DNA of 64,000 nt from Gammaproteobacteria bacterium (GCA_020445405.1 JAGRGQ010000002.1:62001-126000); one strand, 5' to 3'. Positions 17,644 through 27,019 are shown, counted from the first letter of the stretch. The notes: generated by a model not told the origin, from the sequence alone. Translations and numbers: made by a program.

Positions 17644-19443
17644 GTGACGATGAAAGAGACAGATATCCAATTGATGTTCTGCGGCTCTGCGGGTGACGGG
17701 ACCATCGCCGTGGGAGACATCTTCAAACGGGCTATGGCGAAAGCCGGATACAAGGTCATCGCCTTCGACATCTACCCGCCTGAAATCCGCGGATTCGGCA
17801 AGTGTATCTCCCGGGTACGGGTAACCTCCAGGCAGGCCTATTCCCTGAAACAGGAGTCTGATGTCCTGGTATCGCTGAACGACAGTTATGCCATCCCCCA
17901 TGTGCCCGAGGTCAGGGACTTCGGAAGCGTGATCTATGACAATGCGCCGATAACCTCGATGGCCGAAGGTGAGCATATTTCCGGTCATCTGCTGCCGGGG
18001 CAGCTTCCCTACGGTCTGCGCATTCGCGAGATCAGCGATCAGACCACCGGCGGATCCAAGTCGAAGAATATCGTCGCTCTGGGCTATCTGGCGGGACTTT
18101 TCGGTATCAAGCCGGAGCCCTTTCATCTGATAATCCGAGACAAGTTCAAGAAAAAAGATCCGAGTATCGCCGAATCGAATTTGCTGGCATTCGATACCGC
18201 CTATACCGAGGGTGCGTCCACGTTTCGACTCGACTTTATCGAACTGGGTGCTCCCGAGCGGCAGGAGATCGGCAGCAAGGTGCAGATGATGACCGGCAAT
18301 GCGGCGGTGGTGCGTGGCTGTCTCGATGCAGGGCTCGACTGCTTTTTCGGCTACCCGATTACACCCGCAACCTCCATTATGGAGCGGCTTGCCACGGAGC
18401 TTCCGCGGCGCGGTGGTCGTCTGCTGCAGACCGAAGACGAGATTTCGGCCATTGCCGCCACAATCGGCGCGGGCTACGCGGGGGTAAGGTCTGCTACCGC
18501 AACATCCGGTCCCGGCCTGGCATTGATGGTGGAGATGCTCGGACTGGGAGTCATCTCGGAAGTACCGTCGGTGATATTCTGTTCCCAGCGGGGAGGACCC
18601 TCCACCGGCATGCCGACCAAGACGGAACAGTCGGATCTGCATCTGGCGGTATACGGCGGCGCGGGGGATGCCCAGCGTATCGTGCTTGCTCCCACCAATG
18701 TGGAAGGCGCCTACCGTTGCGCCGGCAAAGCATTTGAAATGGCGGAAAAATACCAGACACCTGTGATCGTGCTGCTGGACCTCTACCTCTCCAATCGCTA
18801 CGAGACCGTTTTGCTGCCGCGTCAGAATCCTTTCGAGGGGGAGAGCTCCAAGCACCGCAGCCGTGTGGAACGCGGCATCCCGTACAGTCGCTTCGCATTT
18901 ACCGAAGACCATGTCAGCCCGCGAACCATCCCCGGAGAGGAGGGAGGCATTCACGTCATTACCGGTCTGGAACACAACGAAATGGGCAGACCAAACGATC
19001 AGTCGGATATGCATAACAGAATGAGCGAGAAGCGGCACAAGAAGCTGCTTGCGGCGCTGGACCATCCGGGTATCACCATTCACAAACGCTTTGGCGATAC
19101 GGGTTCGGTGGATGTCGGGATCCTGGGTTGGGGCTCCACGGTCGGTGAGATTCTGGAGGCCATGCTGATGGCTCAGGCCGAGGGAATCAGCTGCTCGGTC
19201 ATGAAGGTTGTGATGCTCTCGCCGTTGCCGGTCGAACCGATCCAGCATTTTTTCTCTGACTGCCGCGAGGTGCTGATCCCCGAACTTAACTACGAAGGCC
19301 AGTTTGCCAATCTGGTGGCTTCGGCGGTCTCAAAACCCTTTACCCGCTTCAACCGGGTGCCGGGTGTACCGATGCAGGTTGCGGACATTCTGGATCAGAT
19401 CAGGCGGCTCGCCGAGCGCGCCAAATCATCCAGCGCAGCCTGA
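17644..19443 (+). CDS. korA: 2-oxoacid:ferredoxin oxidoreductase, fused gamma-alpha subunit (KorA type)
   Basis: 599 aa if the GTG at 17644 is used; an ATG two codons later (17650) is equally likely. An N-terminal gamma domain (FCGSAGDGTIAVGDI) is fused to the alpha pyrimidine-binding domain with the hallmark GYPITPATSIMERL near residue 237 and TSGPGLALM, plus domain II toward the C-terminus (VGILGWGSTVGEILEAM). Gamma-alpha fusion of about 600 aa with a separate beta of about 290-350 aa is the KorAB layout. With ferredoxin it converts 2-oxoglutarate and succinyl-CoA reversibly, the key carboxylation of the reductive TCA cycle. Substrate (2-oxoglutarate versus pyruvate or branched-chain) is inferred from layout, not proven. 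Confidence 0.88.
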   Translation: MTMKETDIQLMFCGSAGDGTIAVGDIFKRAMAKAGYKVIAFDIYPPEIRGFGKCISRVRVTSRQAYSLKQESDVLVSLNDSYAIPHVPEVRDFGSVIYDNAPITSMAEGEHISGHLLPGQLPYGLRIREISDQTTGGSKSKNIVALGYLAGLFGIKPEPFHLIIRDKFKKKDPSIAESNLLAFDTAYTEGASTFRLDFIELGAPERQEIGSKVQMMTGNAAVVRGCLDAGLDCFFGYPITPATSIMERLATELPRRGGRLLQTEDEISAIAATIGAGYAGVRSATATSGPGLALMVEMLGLGVISEVPSVIFCSQRGGPSTGMPTKTEQSDLHLAVYGGAGDAQRIVLAPTNVEGAYRCAGKAFEMAEKYQTPVIVLLDLYLSNRYETVLLPRQNPFEGESSKHRSRVERGIPYSRFAFTEDHVSPRTIPGEEGGIHVITGLEHNEMGRPNDQSDMHNRMSEKRHKKLLAALDHPGITIHKRFGDTGSVDVGILGWGSTVGEILEAMLMAQAEGISCSVMKVVMLSPLPVEPIQHFFSDCREVLIPELNYEGQFANLVASAVSKPFTRFNRVPGVPMQVADILDQIRRLAERAKSSSAA

Positions 19444-19498
19444 GAGCGACAATCCGCGGAAGCGATTTCACTGTACACAACCAACAGAGGCGAGATCC

Positions 19499-20377
19499 AT
19501 GGGTAATCTGAGACAACCGGTCTACCTGGAAGAAAAACTGAAGCAGGTGCGCGAAAGCGGACGCCTCAACATACGCTCCAAGTCGCTTCCCACCTGGTGC
19601 CCCGGTTGCGGGTATTTCAGCATTGTCGATGGTGTTGCAATGGCGATCAACCGACTGCAGATCAGCCAGAAGGATGTCACCGTTGTCTCCGGTATCGGCT
19701 GTGCTTCGCGCTTTCCCTTTTTTCTGGAGACCTACGGGTTTCACACGCTGCACGGCCGTACGCTGCCGGTGGCAACCGGAATCAAGGTGGCCAATGACAA
19801 ACTCACGGTACTGGCCGTCGGCGGCGACGGCGATGCTTTCGCTATCGGTGGAGCGCACATACCCCATGCAGCCAGACGTAATGTGGATATTACCTATCTG
19901 GTGTTCGACAACGGTATATACGGCCTCACCAAAGGGCAGACCTCGCCCACCTCGGTTCTCGGTTTCACTACCAGCACCTCGCCCTATAAGAATCAGGACC
20001 AACCGTTGAATCCGTTGTTGATGATGCTCTCTTACGGTACCAGCTGGGTTGGTCAGAGTTACGCCGGTGATCCGCGTCATCTCAGCGAGATGATCACACA
20101 GGCGATGGCTCACAGAGGGTTTTCCTATCTGCATATCCTGTCACCCTGCGTGACCTTCGATAAAACTTCCAAAACCTATACCAATCTGAAGGCCCAGGTT
20201 CGCTGGTTGCCCGAGAATCATGACAGCAGCGACAAGATGGCCGCTATGAAGTACGCCATGGATACCGATAATCCGCCGATCGGGTTATTTTACAAAGAGT
20301 CGCGGCCAACCCTGGCGGACAACCTGAATCTGGTTATCGAGAGCGCCCGGGGGCAGGGTGCACGGGCATCGCTCTAA
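19499..20377 (+). CDS. korB: 2-oxoacid:ferredoxin oxidoreductase, beta subunit (KorB type)
   Basis: 292 aa from the ATG at 19499; the longer open frame overlaps korA out of frame and is discarded. TPP-binding beta subunit with CPGCGYFS near residue 33, GIGCASRFP, the GDGDAFAIGGAH Mg/TPP motif near residue 109, DNGIYGLTKGQTSPTS and HILSPCVTF. The conserved Cys positions for the beta-subunit [4Fe-4S] cluster are present. It pairs with the upstream gamma-alpha subunit, 55 bp away, and is the last gene of the operon. No separate ferredoxin-like delta subunit is seen; the ferredoxin domain of the first gene could fill that role. Confidence 0.9.
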   Translation: MGNLRQPVYLEEKLKQVRESGRLNIRSKSLPTWCPGCGYFSIVDGVAMAINRLQISQKDVTVVSGIGCASRFPFFLETYGFHTLHGRTLPVATGIKVANDKLTVLAVGGDGDAFAIGGAHIPHAARRNVDITYLVFDNGIYGLTKGQTSPTSVLGFTTSTSPYKNQDQPLNPLLMMLSYGTSWVGQSYAGDPRHLSEMITQAMAHRGFSYLHILSPCVTFDKTSKTYTNLKAQVRWLPENHDSSDKMAAMKYAMDTDNPPIGLFYKESRPTLADNLNLVIESARGQGARASL

Positions 20378-20619
20378 TCCGACTCCGCTGAAAAAACAGT
20401 GTTGAGACAGATTCTGATCCGGCGGCGGAATCCGCCCGCTGCCGGGCGTCCGCGCGGAAGCAGGTTTTTTTAATCCGTCTCATCGGCGGAGACCGTGGTC
20501 CACGGGATGCCGGAAAGAGTGACCGTAGCGGCTCTTTTCAACCCGGGCAGTGCCGTTGGACAGGGGCCGTTTTGCGGAAAAGTTCTCCAGTGCAGGCAAT
20601 TAAACTACAATAGCGCGCC

Positions 20620-21381
20620 ATGGGATTTGAATGGATCTACAGCCCCGAGGCCTGGTTGGCCCTGCTGACGCTGACCGCGCTGGAGATCGTACTGGGCATC
20701 GACAATATCATTTTTATATCGATTCTGGTCGCTCGCCTGCCGGAAGAACAGCGCCAGCGGGCGAGAATTCAGGGTCTCGCTTTGGCGATGATCACCCGCA
20801 TTGCGCTGTTGCTGTCTCTGGCCTGGGTGATGCGTTTGACGGAGCCGTTGTTTGTTCTGCTTGCGCAGGAAATATCGGGGCGTGACCTGATACTGTTACT
20901 CGGCGGTCTTTTTCTGCTGTACAAAAGCAGTCAGGAGATTTGGGAGAATCTGGAAGGCGCGGAGCAAACCGAGGATGCCGCGGTAAAGCAGCCAGGCAGC
21001 TACGCGGCCGTGCTGGGACAGATTGCAGTGCTGGACATTATCTTTTCCCTCGATTCTGTCATTACAGCGGTGGGTATGGCGAGAGACGTTGCGGTCATGG
21101 TGATAGCCATTGTCGTGGCGGTCGGCGTGATGATGTTCGCCGCCAGGGGAATAGGGGAGTTTGTGGAGCGCCATCCGAGTATCAAAATACTGGCGTTGAG
21201 CTTTCTGACGCTGGTCGGGGTGGCGCTGATTGGAGAAGGCCTGGATATGCATATTCCCAAAGGCTATATCTATTTCGCCATGGCATTTTCGGTTACCGTG
21301 GAGATGATCAATATCCGTGTACGCGGTAGAAGCAACCCGGTTCATCTGAACAAATCAGCCCACATCAGCGAGGCGGATTAG
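20620..21381 (+). CDS. TerC-family integral membrane protein
   Basis: 253 aa with seven or so membrane segments and the TerC signatures EIVLGIDNIIFISIL (helix 2, Asp/Asn metal-contact pair) and the repeat-equivalent DIIFSLDSVITAVGMA. Family members are implicated in manganese efflux, tellurite resistance and membrane-protein metalation. It has the size of the compact form without CBS domains. It stands alone about 240 bp after korB; a GC-rich hairpin-like stretch with a T run (about 20434-20470) between them may end the kor transcript. Confidence 0.9.
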   Translation: MGFEWIYSPEAWLALLTLTALEIVLGIDNIIFISILVARLPEEQRQRARIQGLALAMITRIALLLSLAWVMRLTEPLFVLLAQEISGRDLILLLGGLFLLYKSSQEIWENLEGAEQTEDAAVKQPGSYAAVLGQIAVLDIIFSLDSVITAVGMARDVAVMVIAIVVAVGVMMFAARGIGEFVERHPSIKILALSFLTLVGVALIGEGLDMHIPKGYIYFAMAFSVTVEMINIRVRGRSNPVHLNKSAHISEAD

Positions 21382-21594
21382 CCTTGTCCATGAATCACGC
21401 AGGCCGTTATTTTTAGGTAAATTGAGGCGTGAGGCACCGCGCCTTGTGAGCTTGTAATGTTGCCGGAAACGGGTCTCCCCCAAAGGTTCAACCTGTACTC
21501 CCGGCTCGTTGAAACTATAGTGACTGCAGCCAGCCGCCCGGCGGCTGACGGACTGTGCAAAATTCAGGGGCCAGGTAAACCTGGGAGTGGTGTT

Positions 21595-21819
21595 ATGAAA
21601 CAAACTTTTATCGGAAAGATGCCGCCAGCCATGTTGTTGCCACTGCTGCTGCTCACCGCGTGCAGTGATGAAAAAGCGCCGGTACGGGTGCAGCAGCAAC
21701 CGCAGGCAGAGCGTTTGTTTGACACCCAGCGCTCTGCGCTGGAACAGGCGAAAGCGGTGGCCGGCTCAGCCGCGGTGCGCAATGAACGGTTTCAGGAACG
21801 AGCGAAGGATATGGATTGA
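21595..21819 (+). CDS. Small lipoprotein
   Basis: 74 aa from the ATG at 21595, preceded by GGGAGTGG. The signal peptide ends in LLLTACSDE, a standard lipobox with Asp at +3 (S at +2, D at +3). The mature 50 residues are hydrophilic, Gln/Ala-rich and helical, with QRSALEQAKAVAGSAAVRNE. It is 1 bp upstream of the rhodanese gene and thus co-expressed. Function unknown; a membrane-tethered helper is the only reasonable guess. Confidence 0.7.
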   Translation: MKQTFIGKMPPAMLLPLLLLTACSDEKAPVRVQQQPQAERLFDTQRSALEQAKAVAGSAAVRNERFQERAKDMD

Positions 21820-21820
21820 G

Positions 21821-22288
21821 ATGAAAACATTTGCCGACCTGATCAGAGAGTGCGAAAGTCAGATCAGGGAGATATTTCCCTGGGATCTTGAGGAGCAGCT
21901 GGCGGATGGCCGGGATATGCTGATCCTGGACGTGCGCGAACCCTATGAGTTCGACGTTATGCGCATCAAGGAGTCGATCAATGTGCCACGCGGCGTGCTG
22001 GAGTCAGCAGCCGAGTGGGATTACGAGGAGACTGAACCAGAGCTGGTCAACGCCAGAGGCCGCTATGTCGTGGTTGTCTGTCGCTCGGGAAGCAGGAGCG
22101 TTCTCGCGGCGGCCACCCTTACCATGATGGGTTTTAAAAATGTCGTGAATCTGAAAACGGGGTTGCGCGGCTGGAACGACTACGAACTGCCGCTGGTGGA
22201 TCAGTCCTATGTGCCGGTGACGTTGGAGGAGGGTGATGCCTATCTGGCCAATAAGGTGCTCCCCGAACAGCGGAAGCCGACCGGGTAG
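21821..22288 (+). CDS. Single-domain rhodanese-like sulfurtransferase
   Basis: 155 aa, cytoplasmic. Contains one rhodanese domain: MLILDVREPYEFDVMRIKESINVPRG, then the active-site loop VVCRSGSRS with the catalytic Cys, and GFKNVVNLKTGLRGWNDYE. Such proteins shuttle sulfane sulfur during thiosulfate or polysulfide metabolism, which suits a sulfur oxidiser. The start follows the lipoprotein stop by one base, so translation is coupled. Confidence 0.9.
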   Translation: MKTFADLIRECESQIREIFPWDLEEQLADGRDMLILDVREPYEFDVMRIKESINVPRGVLESAAEWDYEETEPELVNARGRYVVVVCRSGSRSVLAAATLTMMGFKNVVNLKTGLRGWNDYELPLVDQSYVPVTLEEGDAYLANKVLPEQRKPTG

Positions 22289-22374
22289 TGGCATTGTCCG
22301 GTAAAAGCGGAGTTAACAATCCTGTGATATCCTGCCGGGAATATGATGGTGTCGGCTGAAACCGGGTATTTAGC

Positions 22375-23031
22375 ATGATGCGGGTATTGCTGATCGATGA
22401 TCATGCACTGTTCAGAATCGGACTTCAGGAACTGCTGGAGCGCCGCGGAATCGACGTCATCGGTGCGCTGGGTGATTGCCACGAGGGGATTCGTCAGGCA
22501 GCGCTTACCCATCCGGACGTGGTGCTGTTGGACATGAGAATGCCCGGTATGAGCGGCATCGAAGTCCTCGAAGAGCTGCGTTCGCGAAAGCTCAAAATGC
22601 CAATCGCTATGCTCACCACCAGCAGAGAGGAGGGCGATGTTATCGATTCCCTGCAGAGCGGTGCCCAGGGTTATCTGCTGAAGGACATGGAGCCGGATGA
22701 ACTGATTACTGCACTGCGCGATATAGTCGGCGGCAATACGGTGGTGGCAAAGGAGTTGACCGGCATTCTGGCCAAGGCGGTGCAAGGGGATACGGAACCG
22801 AACGCCGCCGGTAATAGATTCTCAGACCTCACCCCCAGAGAGCGGGAGATTCTCTGTCATCTGGCAGCAGGTCAGAGCAACAAGGTGATTGCCCGCAACC
22901 TGGGTATATCGGACGGCACCGTGAAACTGCATGTCAAGTCGATACTGCGCAAGCTTAAAGTCCACTCCCGGGTTGAAGCCGCGGTAATCGCGGTGGAACA
23001 GAACCTGTGTCCGCGGGAGTCGGCCGGATAG
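22375..23031 (+). CDS. NarL/FixJ-family response regulator
   Basis: 218 aa. REC domain with acidic pair DDH at residues 8-10, phospho-acceptor in VVLLDMRMPG, Thr in MLTTSREE and Lys in YLLKDME. After a linker, a LuxR-type HTH (LTPREREILCHLAAGQSNKVIARNLGI). The REC-HTH layout is that of NarL/UvrY. No sensor kinase is adjacent, so it is an orphan here. Two in-frame ATGs (22375 and 22378) abut; neither has a strong Shine-Dalgarno. Target genes cannot be read from sequence. Confidence 0.92.
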   Translation: MMRVLLIDDHALFRIGLQELLERRGIDVIGALGDCHEGIRQAALTHPDVVLLDMRMPGMSGIEVLEELRSRKLKMPIAMLTTSREEGDVIDSLQSGAQGYLLKDMEPDELITALRDIVGGNTVVAKELTGILAKAVQGDTEPNAAGNRFSDLTPREREILCHLAAGQSNKVIARNLGISDGTVKLHVKSILRKLKVHSRVEAAVIAVEQNLCPRESAG

Positions 23032-23219
23032 CGCGCATCGTCCAAGCGCACCGACTCCCGGTAACTGGCTGAAATATTGTGTGGAAAAACGTTCTCCCGC
23101 ACGGGGCCACGGAAATCAGGGCGCGGGATAAAGCACTTTTTCTGCATGTTCTTCGGGTGAAACCAATGCGGATTGCAGGTGGCGGCATGGTAGACGGCGT
23201 TGGTCCGGACCACACCGCG

Positions 23220-24347
23220 CTAGCGGTATTGGCGCAGATACCACCACTCAAAGATGCGTTTGAGCCAATGGAACACCCGCATCTGGGGCAGAACGATATT
23301 GTATTTCTGGGTACGCGCAACCAGACTGCCGGTCGTCTGACTGTCGACGATGCAGATCAACTCCACATTAAAGCTTTTTGACGGTAAGCGGCCCTGCAGT
23401 TCCGCATTCAGGTTTTCCGCCGCGGCCGTAGCCTGCAGATCCGCCATGTGCGCCTGTTTCGGCATCCACTCCGGGCCCGGGAAGCTGCCCGAGTCTCCGG
23501 CGACGTAAACTCTGTCCATACCCTCCACCCGGCACAGAGCGTCGGCTCTGATCAATCCACCCTCGGAACGGGGAAGATCGGTATTGTCAAACCATGTATT
23601 ACCGGTCATACCCGGCATGAAAAGGGTCAGATCGGAGTCGAATTCACCTCCTTCGGTAATCACCGACTTTTCGGTAAAACCCTTTAATTTATATCCGAGA
23701 TGAGTCTCGATATTACGCTTTTGCATCTCTTTTAGCAGACCTTCGGCCGCTTTCGGCCCGAGTCGCTGCCCGGGGGTGGACGCTGGTGTGAAGAAAACCA
23801 GCTTGATCTGCTTGCGGCGTCCGTCGAGTCTGAGCGACTGCTCGATTCCAAACAGGAATTCGAACATCGGGCCGCCCCGCATGGCCGATGGTTCCTTGGG
23901 ATTACCGGAGAAACCGACCGCGATGGTACCGCTTTTCAGTTGCCGCAGCCGGTCGCGAATCCTGACTGCCGCCGGAATGCCTTCGCAGGGTGTGATGACG
24001 TGCTCCATACCCGGCAGACTTTTCAGGAAACGGCCTCCGGAGCAGATAATGAGTCCTTCGTTGCTGACTTCTCCCCGGTCGGTGACCAGCACCCGCCCGC
24101 CATCCTTGAGGCCGGTGGCGGAGCCTTTGTGGTAATTGACGCGGTTGCGTTGAAAGAAATTTCCCAGCGGAATTATCAGGTCCTCGGGCTGGCGCAAACC
24201 GGTTGGAATCCATATGGTGCCCGGGAAGTAGACGAACTCCGGACTGGGAGCAACCAGCGTGATTTCCAGCTGCGGATTGGCCGCACGCAGTTTCTTGATT
24301 GACGAAAGTGCCGCGAAACCAGCACCAACGATGGTAACTCGCTTCAT
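23220..24347 (-). CDS. SQR/FccB-like flavoprotein lacking one canonical cysteine
   Basis: 375 aa. FAD site IVGAGFAALSSIKKL, the typical SQR-family segment PEFVYFPGTIWIPTGL, central GLIICSGG, and FAD motif RVYVAGDSGSFPGPEWMPKQAHMADLQ written in part. The C-terminal end (HWLKRIFEWWYLRQYR) is amphipathic, as in membrane-associated SQRs. Cys102, 121, 272 and 332 are present, but the position that normally carries the middle catalytic Cys before the GxP segment reads SAMRGGP, with Met. Sulfide:quinone reduction is therefore not assured; a related thiol, persulfide or NADH reaction is possible. Divergent from the ABC exporter genes. Confidence 0.8.
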   Translation of the reverse strand: MKRVTIVGAGFAALSSIKKLRAANPQLEITLVAPSPEFVYFPGTIWIPTGLRQPEDLIIPLGNFFQRNRVNYHKGSATGLKDGGRVLVTDRGEVSNEGLIICSGGRFLKSLPGMEHVITPCEGIPAAVRIRDRLRQLKSGTIAVGFSGNPKEPSAMRGGPMFEFLFGIEQSLRLDGRRKQIKLVFFTPASTPGQRLGPKAAEGLLKEMQKRNIETHLGYKLKGFTEKSVITEGGEFDSDLTLFMPGMTGNTWFDNTDLPRSEGGLIRADALCRVEGMDRVYVAGDSGSFPGPEWMPKQAHMADLQATAAAENLNAELQGRLPSKSFNVELICIVDSQTTGSLVARTQKYNIVLPQMRVFHWLKRIFEWWYLRQYR

Positions 24348-24370
24348 CGAATCCCCTCATAGATGTTTTA

Positions 24371-24386
24371 CCCGCGCTCGCGCGGG
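24371..24386 (-). promoter_or_regulatory. Perfect GC hairpin in the leader of the SQR-like gene
   Basis: CCCGCGC-TC-GCGCGGG forms a 7-bp stem with a 2-nt loop, ending 24 bp before the start of the flavoprotein, next to a GAGGGG Shine-Dalgarno. There is no T run, so it is not an intrinsic terminator. It may affect translation or mRNA stability. Confidence 0.4.
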
Positions 24387-24578
24387 CAGTATTGGATTTT
24401 TTTGTAACCTTAATATTGGCTGGAGATCAACGCAACCGGGAAGAGGCGGGTTCCGGTCGCTGTATGTTCCGATAACGCGGTGAATATGGAGCAGGCGCCC
24501 GGATCTGCCGAAAAGGGTGATTTGTGGCTACGCTGTAGCTATCATTTGCGCTTTGCTTTCCCGCCGGGTGCGGTGTTT

Positions 24579-25508
24579 ATGAACGCGCTGTTACTGCAGA
24601 ATCTTCGAAAAACCTACCGCAACGGCTTTGAGGCGCTCAAAGGCATAGATCTTGAAGTGGCGCCCGGGGATTTCTTCGCGCTGCTTGGCCCGAACGGTGC
24701 GGGAAAATCGACTGCTATCGGCATCGTCAGCTCACTGGTAACCAAAACATCCGGCCGGGTGGAGGTTTTCGGGCATGACCTGGATCGAAATCCAGAGGCG
24801 GTGAAAGGCTGTATCGGGCTGGTACCCCAGGAGTTCAACTTCAACCAGTGGGAACCGGTGGCCGAGATCGTGGTAAATCAGGCCGGATTTTACGGCATAC
24901 CGCGGAAACAGGCCTGGATAAAAGCGGAGCGGAGCCTGCGCCAGCTGGAACTATGGGACCGGCGCAGGGAACAGGCGGTCTCTCTGTCGGGCGGCATGAA
25001 GCGTCGACTGATGATCGCCCGGGCGCTGGTGCACGAACCCAGGCTGCTGATACTCGACGAACCGACGGCCGGCGTGGACATCGAAATACGTCGTTCCATG
25101 TGGTCGTTTCTTACCGAAATCAATCTTCGTGGAACCACAATCATCCTCACCACCCACTACCTGGAGGAGGCGGAGAGCCTGTGCCGGAACATAGCAATTA
25201 TCAACCAGGGCCGGATTGCCGAGCACAGCAGTATGAAGCGCCTCCTTAATCAGCTGCATAATCAGGCATTTGTGCTCAGTATAGAACAGGATCTGACCCG
25301 GATCGATGAGTTGGGCGATTATCGTTGGCAGCGTCTGGATGAGCATACGCTGGAAGTCGAGGTGAGCAGAGGTCAGAGCATCAATGGCCTTTTTCAGGCG
25401 CTTGCTCAGCGCGGTCTGGAAGTGACCAGCATGCGCAACAAGCAGAATCGTCTGGAGCAGTTGTTCATCGGCATGCTGAATGCCAGTCGTAGGAGAGACG
25501 CGCAATGA
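24579..25508 (+). CDS. ABC-2 type exporter ATP-binding protein
   Basis: 309 aa from the ATG at 24579 (MNALLLQNL); the frame is open 99 bp further up but the extra residues are not family-like. Walker A GPNGAGKST, signature LSGGMKRRLMIARA, Walker B RLLILDEPTAGVD and switch His TTHYLEEAE are present. The C-terminal tail fits the YadG/NodI/CcmA group. It overlaps the permease start by 4 bp. Exported substrate unknown; YadGH relatives are general. Confidence 0.92.
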   Translation: MNALLLQNLRKTYRNGFEALKGIDLEVAPGDFFALLGPNGAGKSTAIGIVSSLVTKTSGRVEVFGHDLDRNPEAVKGCIGLVPQEFNFNQWEPVAEIVVNQAGFYGIPRKQAWIKAERSLRQLELWDRRREQAVSLSGGMKRRLMIARALVHEPRLLILDEPTAGVDIEIRRSMWSFLTEINLRGTTIILTTHYLEEAESLCRNIAIINQGRIAEHSSMKRLLNQLHNQAFVLSIEQDLTRIDELGDYRWQRLDEHTLEVEVSRGQSINGLFQALAQRGLEVTSMRNKQNRLEQLFIGMLNASRRRDAQ

Positions 25509-26281
25509 CCCGTTTCACCAGTTACCGCATCGCGTTTCAGACCATCCTGACCAAAGAGATTCTGCGTTTCTGCCGTATCTGGATTCAAACGCTGTTGCCG
25601 CCGGCAATTACCACCGCGCTCTATTTTATTATATTCGGCCATCTTATCGGTGAGCGCATCGGTGAAATGGATGGCGTGCGCTACATCGACTTCATTGTGC
25701 CCGGCCTCATTTTAATGGCAGTGATCACCAACTCTTACTCCAATGTGGTCTCTTCGTTTTTCAGCAGCAAATATCAGCGCCATGTGGAGGAGCTGTTGAT
25801 CTCACCCGTCCCCAACTGGGTGATACTAAGCGGCTACGTCGGGGGAGGGCTGGCGCGGGGTGTGCTGGTGGGAATCGCGGTGACCGCGGTCTCCCTGTTG
25901 TTCAGCGACCTCGATATTCGCAGCTTCGGCTGGACGCTTGCGGTATTCGTGCTGACGTCGATTCTGTTCGCGCTCGCGGGATTCATCAATGCAGTCTATG
26001 CGAAGAGCTTTGACGACATCTCCATCGTTCCCACTTTCGTGTTGACGCCGTTGACCTACCTTGGCGGTGTCTTTTACTCGATATCCATGCTTCCCGGATT
26101 CTGGCAGAAAATATCGCTCGCCAATCCGGTGCTGTATATGGTCAATGCGTTCCGCTACGGACTGCTTGGTGTAACCGATATACCCATTGGAATCGCACTG
26201 GCGATTATTCTGCTCTTTATTGCGGGACTCACCGCCTTCAGCCTTTATCTGCTCAATCACGGTGTGGGTGTCAAAAGCTGA
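25505..26281 (+). CDS. ABC-2 type exporter permease (YadH/NodJ-like)
   Basis: 258 aa, six membrane segments. Family landmarks are the N-terminal TKEILRFCRIWIQTLLPPAI, the FIVPGLILMAVITNSYSN segment and the PLTYLGGVFYSISMLP ABC-2 signature near residue 180. Overlaps the ATPase gene by 4 bp (ATGA), giving a two-gene operon. Polysaccharide, lipid or drug export are all possible. Confidence 0.92.
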   Translation: MTRFTSYRIAFQTILTKEILRFCRIWIQTLLPPAITTALYFIIFGHLIGERIGEMDGVRYIDFIVPGLILMAVITNSYSNVVSSFFSSKYQRHVEELLISPVPNWVILSGYVGGGLARGVLVGIAVTAVSLLFSDLDIRSFGWTLAVFVLTSILFALAGFINAVYAKSFDDISIVPTFVLTPLTYLGGVFYSISMLPGFWQKISLANPVLYMVNAFRYGLLGVTDIPIGIALAIILLFIAGLTAFSLYLLNHGVGVKS

Positions 26282-27019
26282 AGAGCCGCTCAACGCTCGC
26301 CCGGTCGCTTTGCTGCCGGGCCGTGGGCAGAACTGCAGTGCAACGCAGCAGTAGACGTGTGGACTTCCGGCTCTATCCGCCCGTTACCCTCCAGCCATCG
26401 CCTGTACATCGGTAACGCAACCTGTGCGCAGATGGTTGGGATCTCTATGTCAGATTTATTTACACTTGCCGGTAACAGAGAACGATGGTCCGTGTTAACC
26501 TGTTGAAATTAATATAAATAATGGTATTGGTATCCAAATTGCAGTTACCTGATGCAACAGGATTACGCAGCAGAACAGTAACAGAGACCGCGCCGCCGGG
26601 CGGCATGATTGGCAAACTCCGGCGCAGGCGCCTCAACACACGATTCTGAGCTGCATAACAGAGGAATTCTTGGGGCGGTTGGCAGGGAGTAGGCACTCGA
26701 GATTATAAATAACAATAAACTGGTTGTAATATTATACAGACCCAGCAGTTGCTGGGTTTTTTATTGCGCCGGTACGCACCGAAAACAATCCGCAGGAACG
26801 CACGTCGCCGGGCGGTTGCGAGACCGGGCAGGCCGTGCCGGCCGGACGATGGGCGTCATCAGTGAAAAACAGTCCGGTTGCGAAGCGTGCAGAGAAAATG
26901 TGAAACGACGGGTCGGGCAATGTAATATGGCTGCGGCTTGGGAATTTCGATATTGTCGGTAAGAGCCTGTCAATATTTTCGCGCCGCTGATGCGTCCCTG
27001 GATAGTGAGGACCTTTGCC
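26282..27019. other. Long intergenic region with an isolated terminator
   Basis: 738 bp without a convincing protein gene. The left half is GC-typical; 26460-26560 and 26690-26740 are AT-rich and promoter-like. The only strong signal is the intrinsic terminator at 26741. A GTGAGGA just before 27020 is the CoA-transferase Shine-Dalgarno. Confidence 0.5.
26741..26764 (+). terminator. Strong intrinsic terminator, rightward
   Basis: CCCAGC-AGTT-GCTGGG is a perfect 6-bp stem with a 4-nt loop, followed at once by TTTTTTATTG. It is 460 bp past the nearest upstream gene, too far to be an ordinary gene terminator, so it may end a small RNA from the AT-rich stretch before it. Confidence 0.8.
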
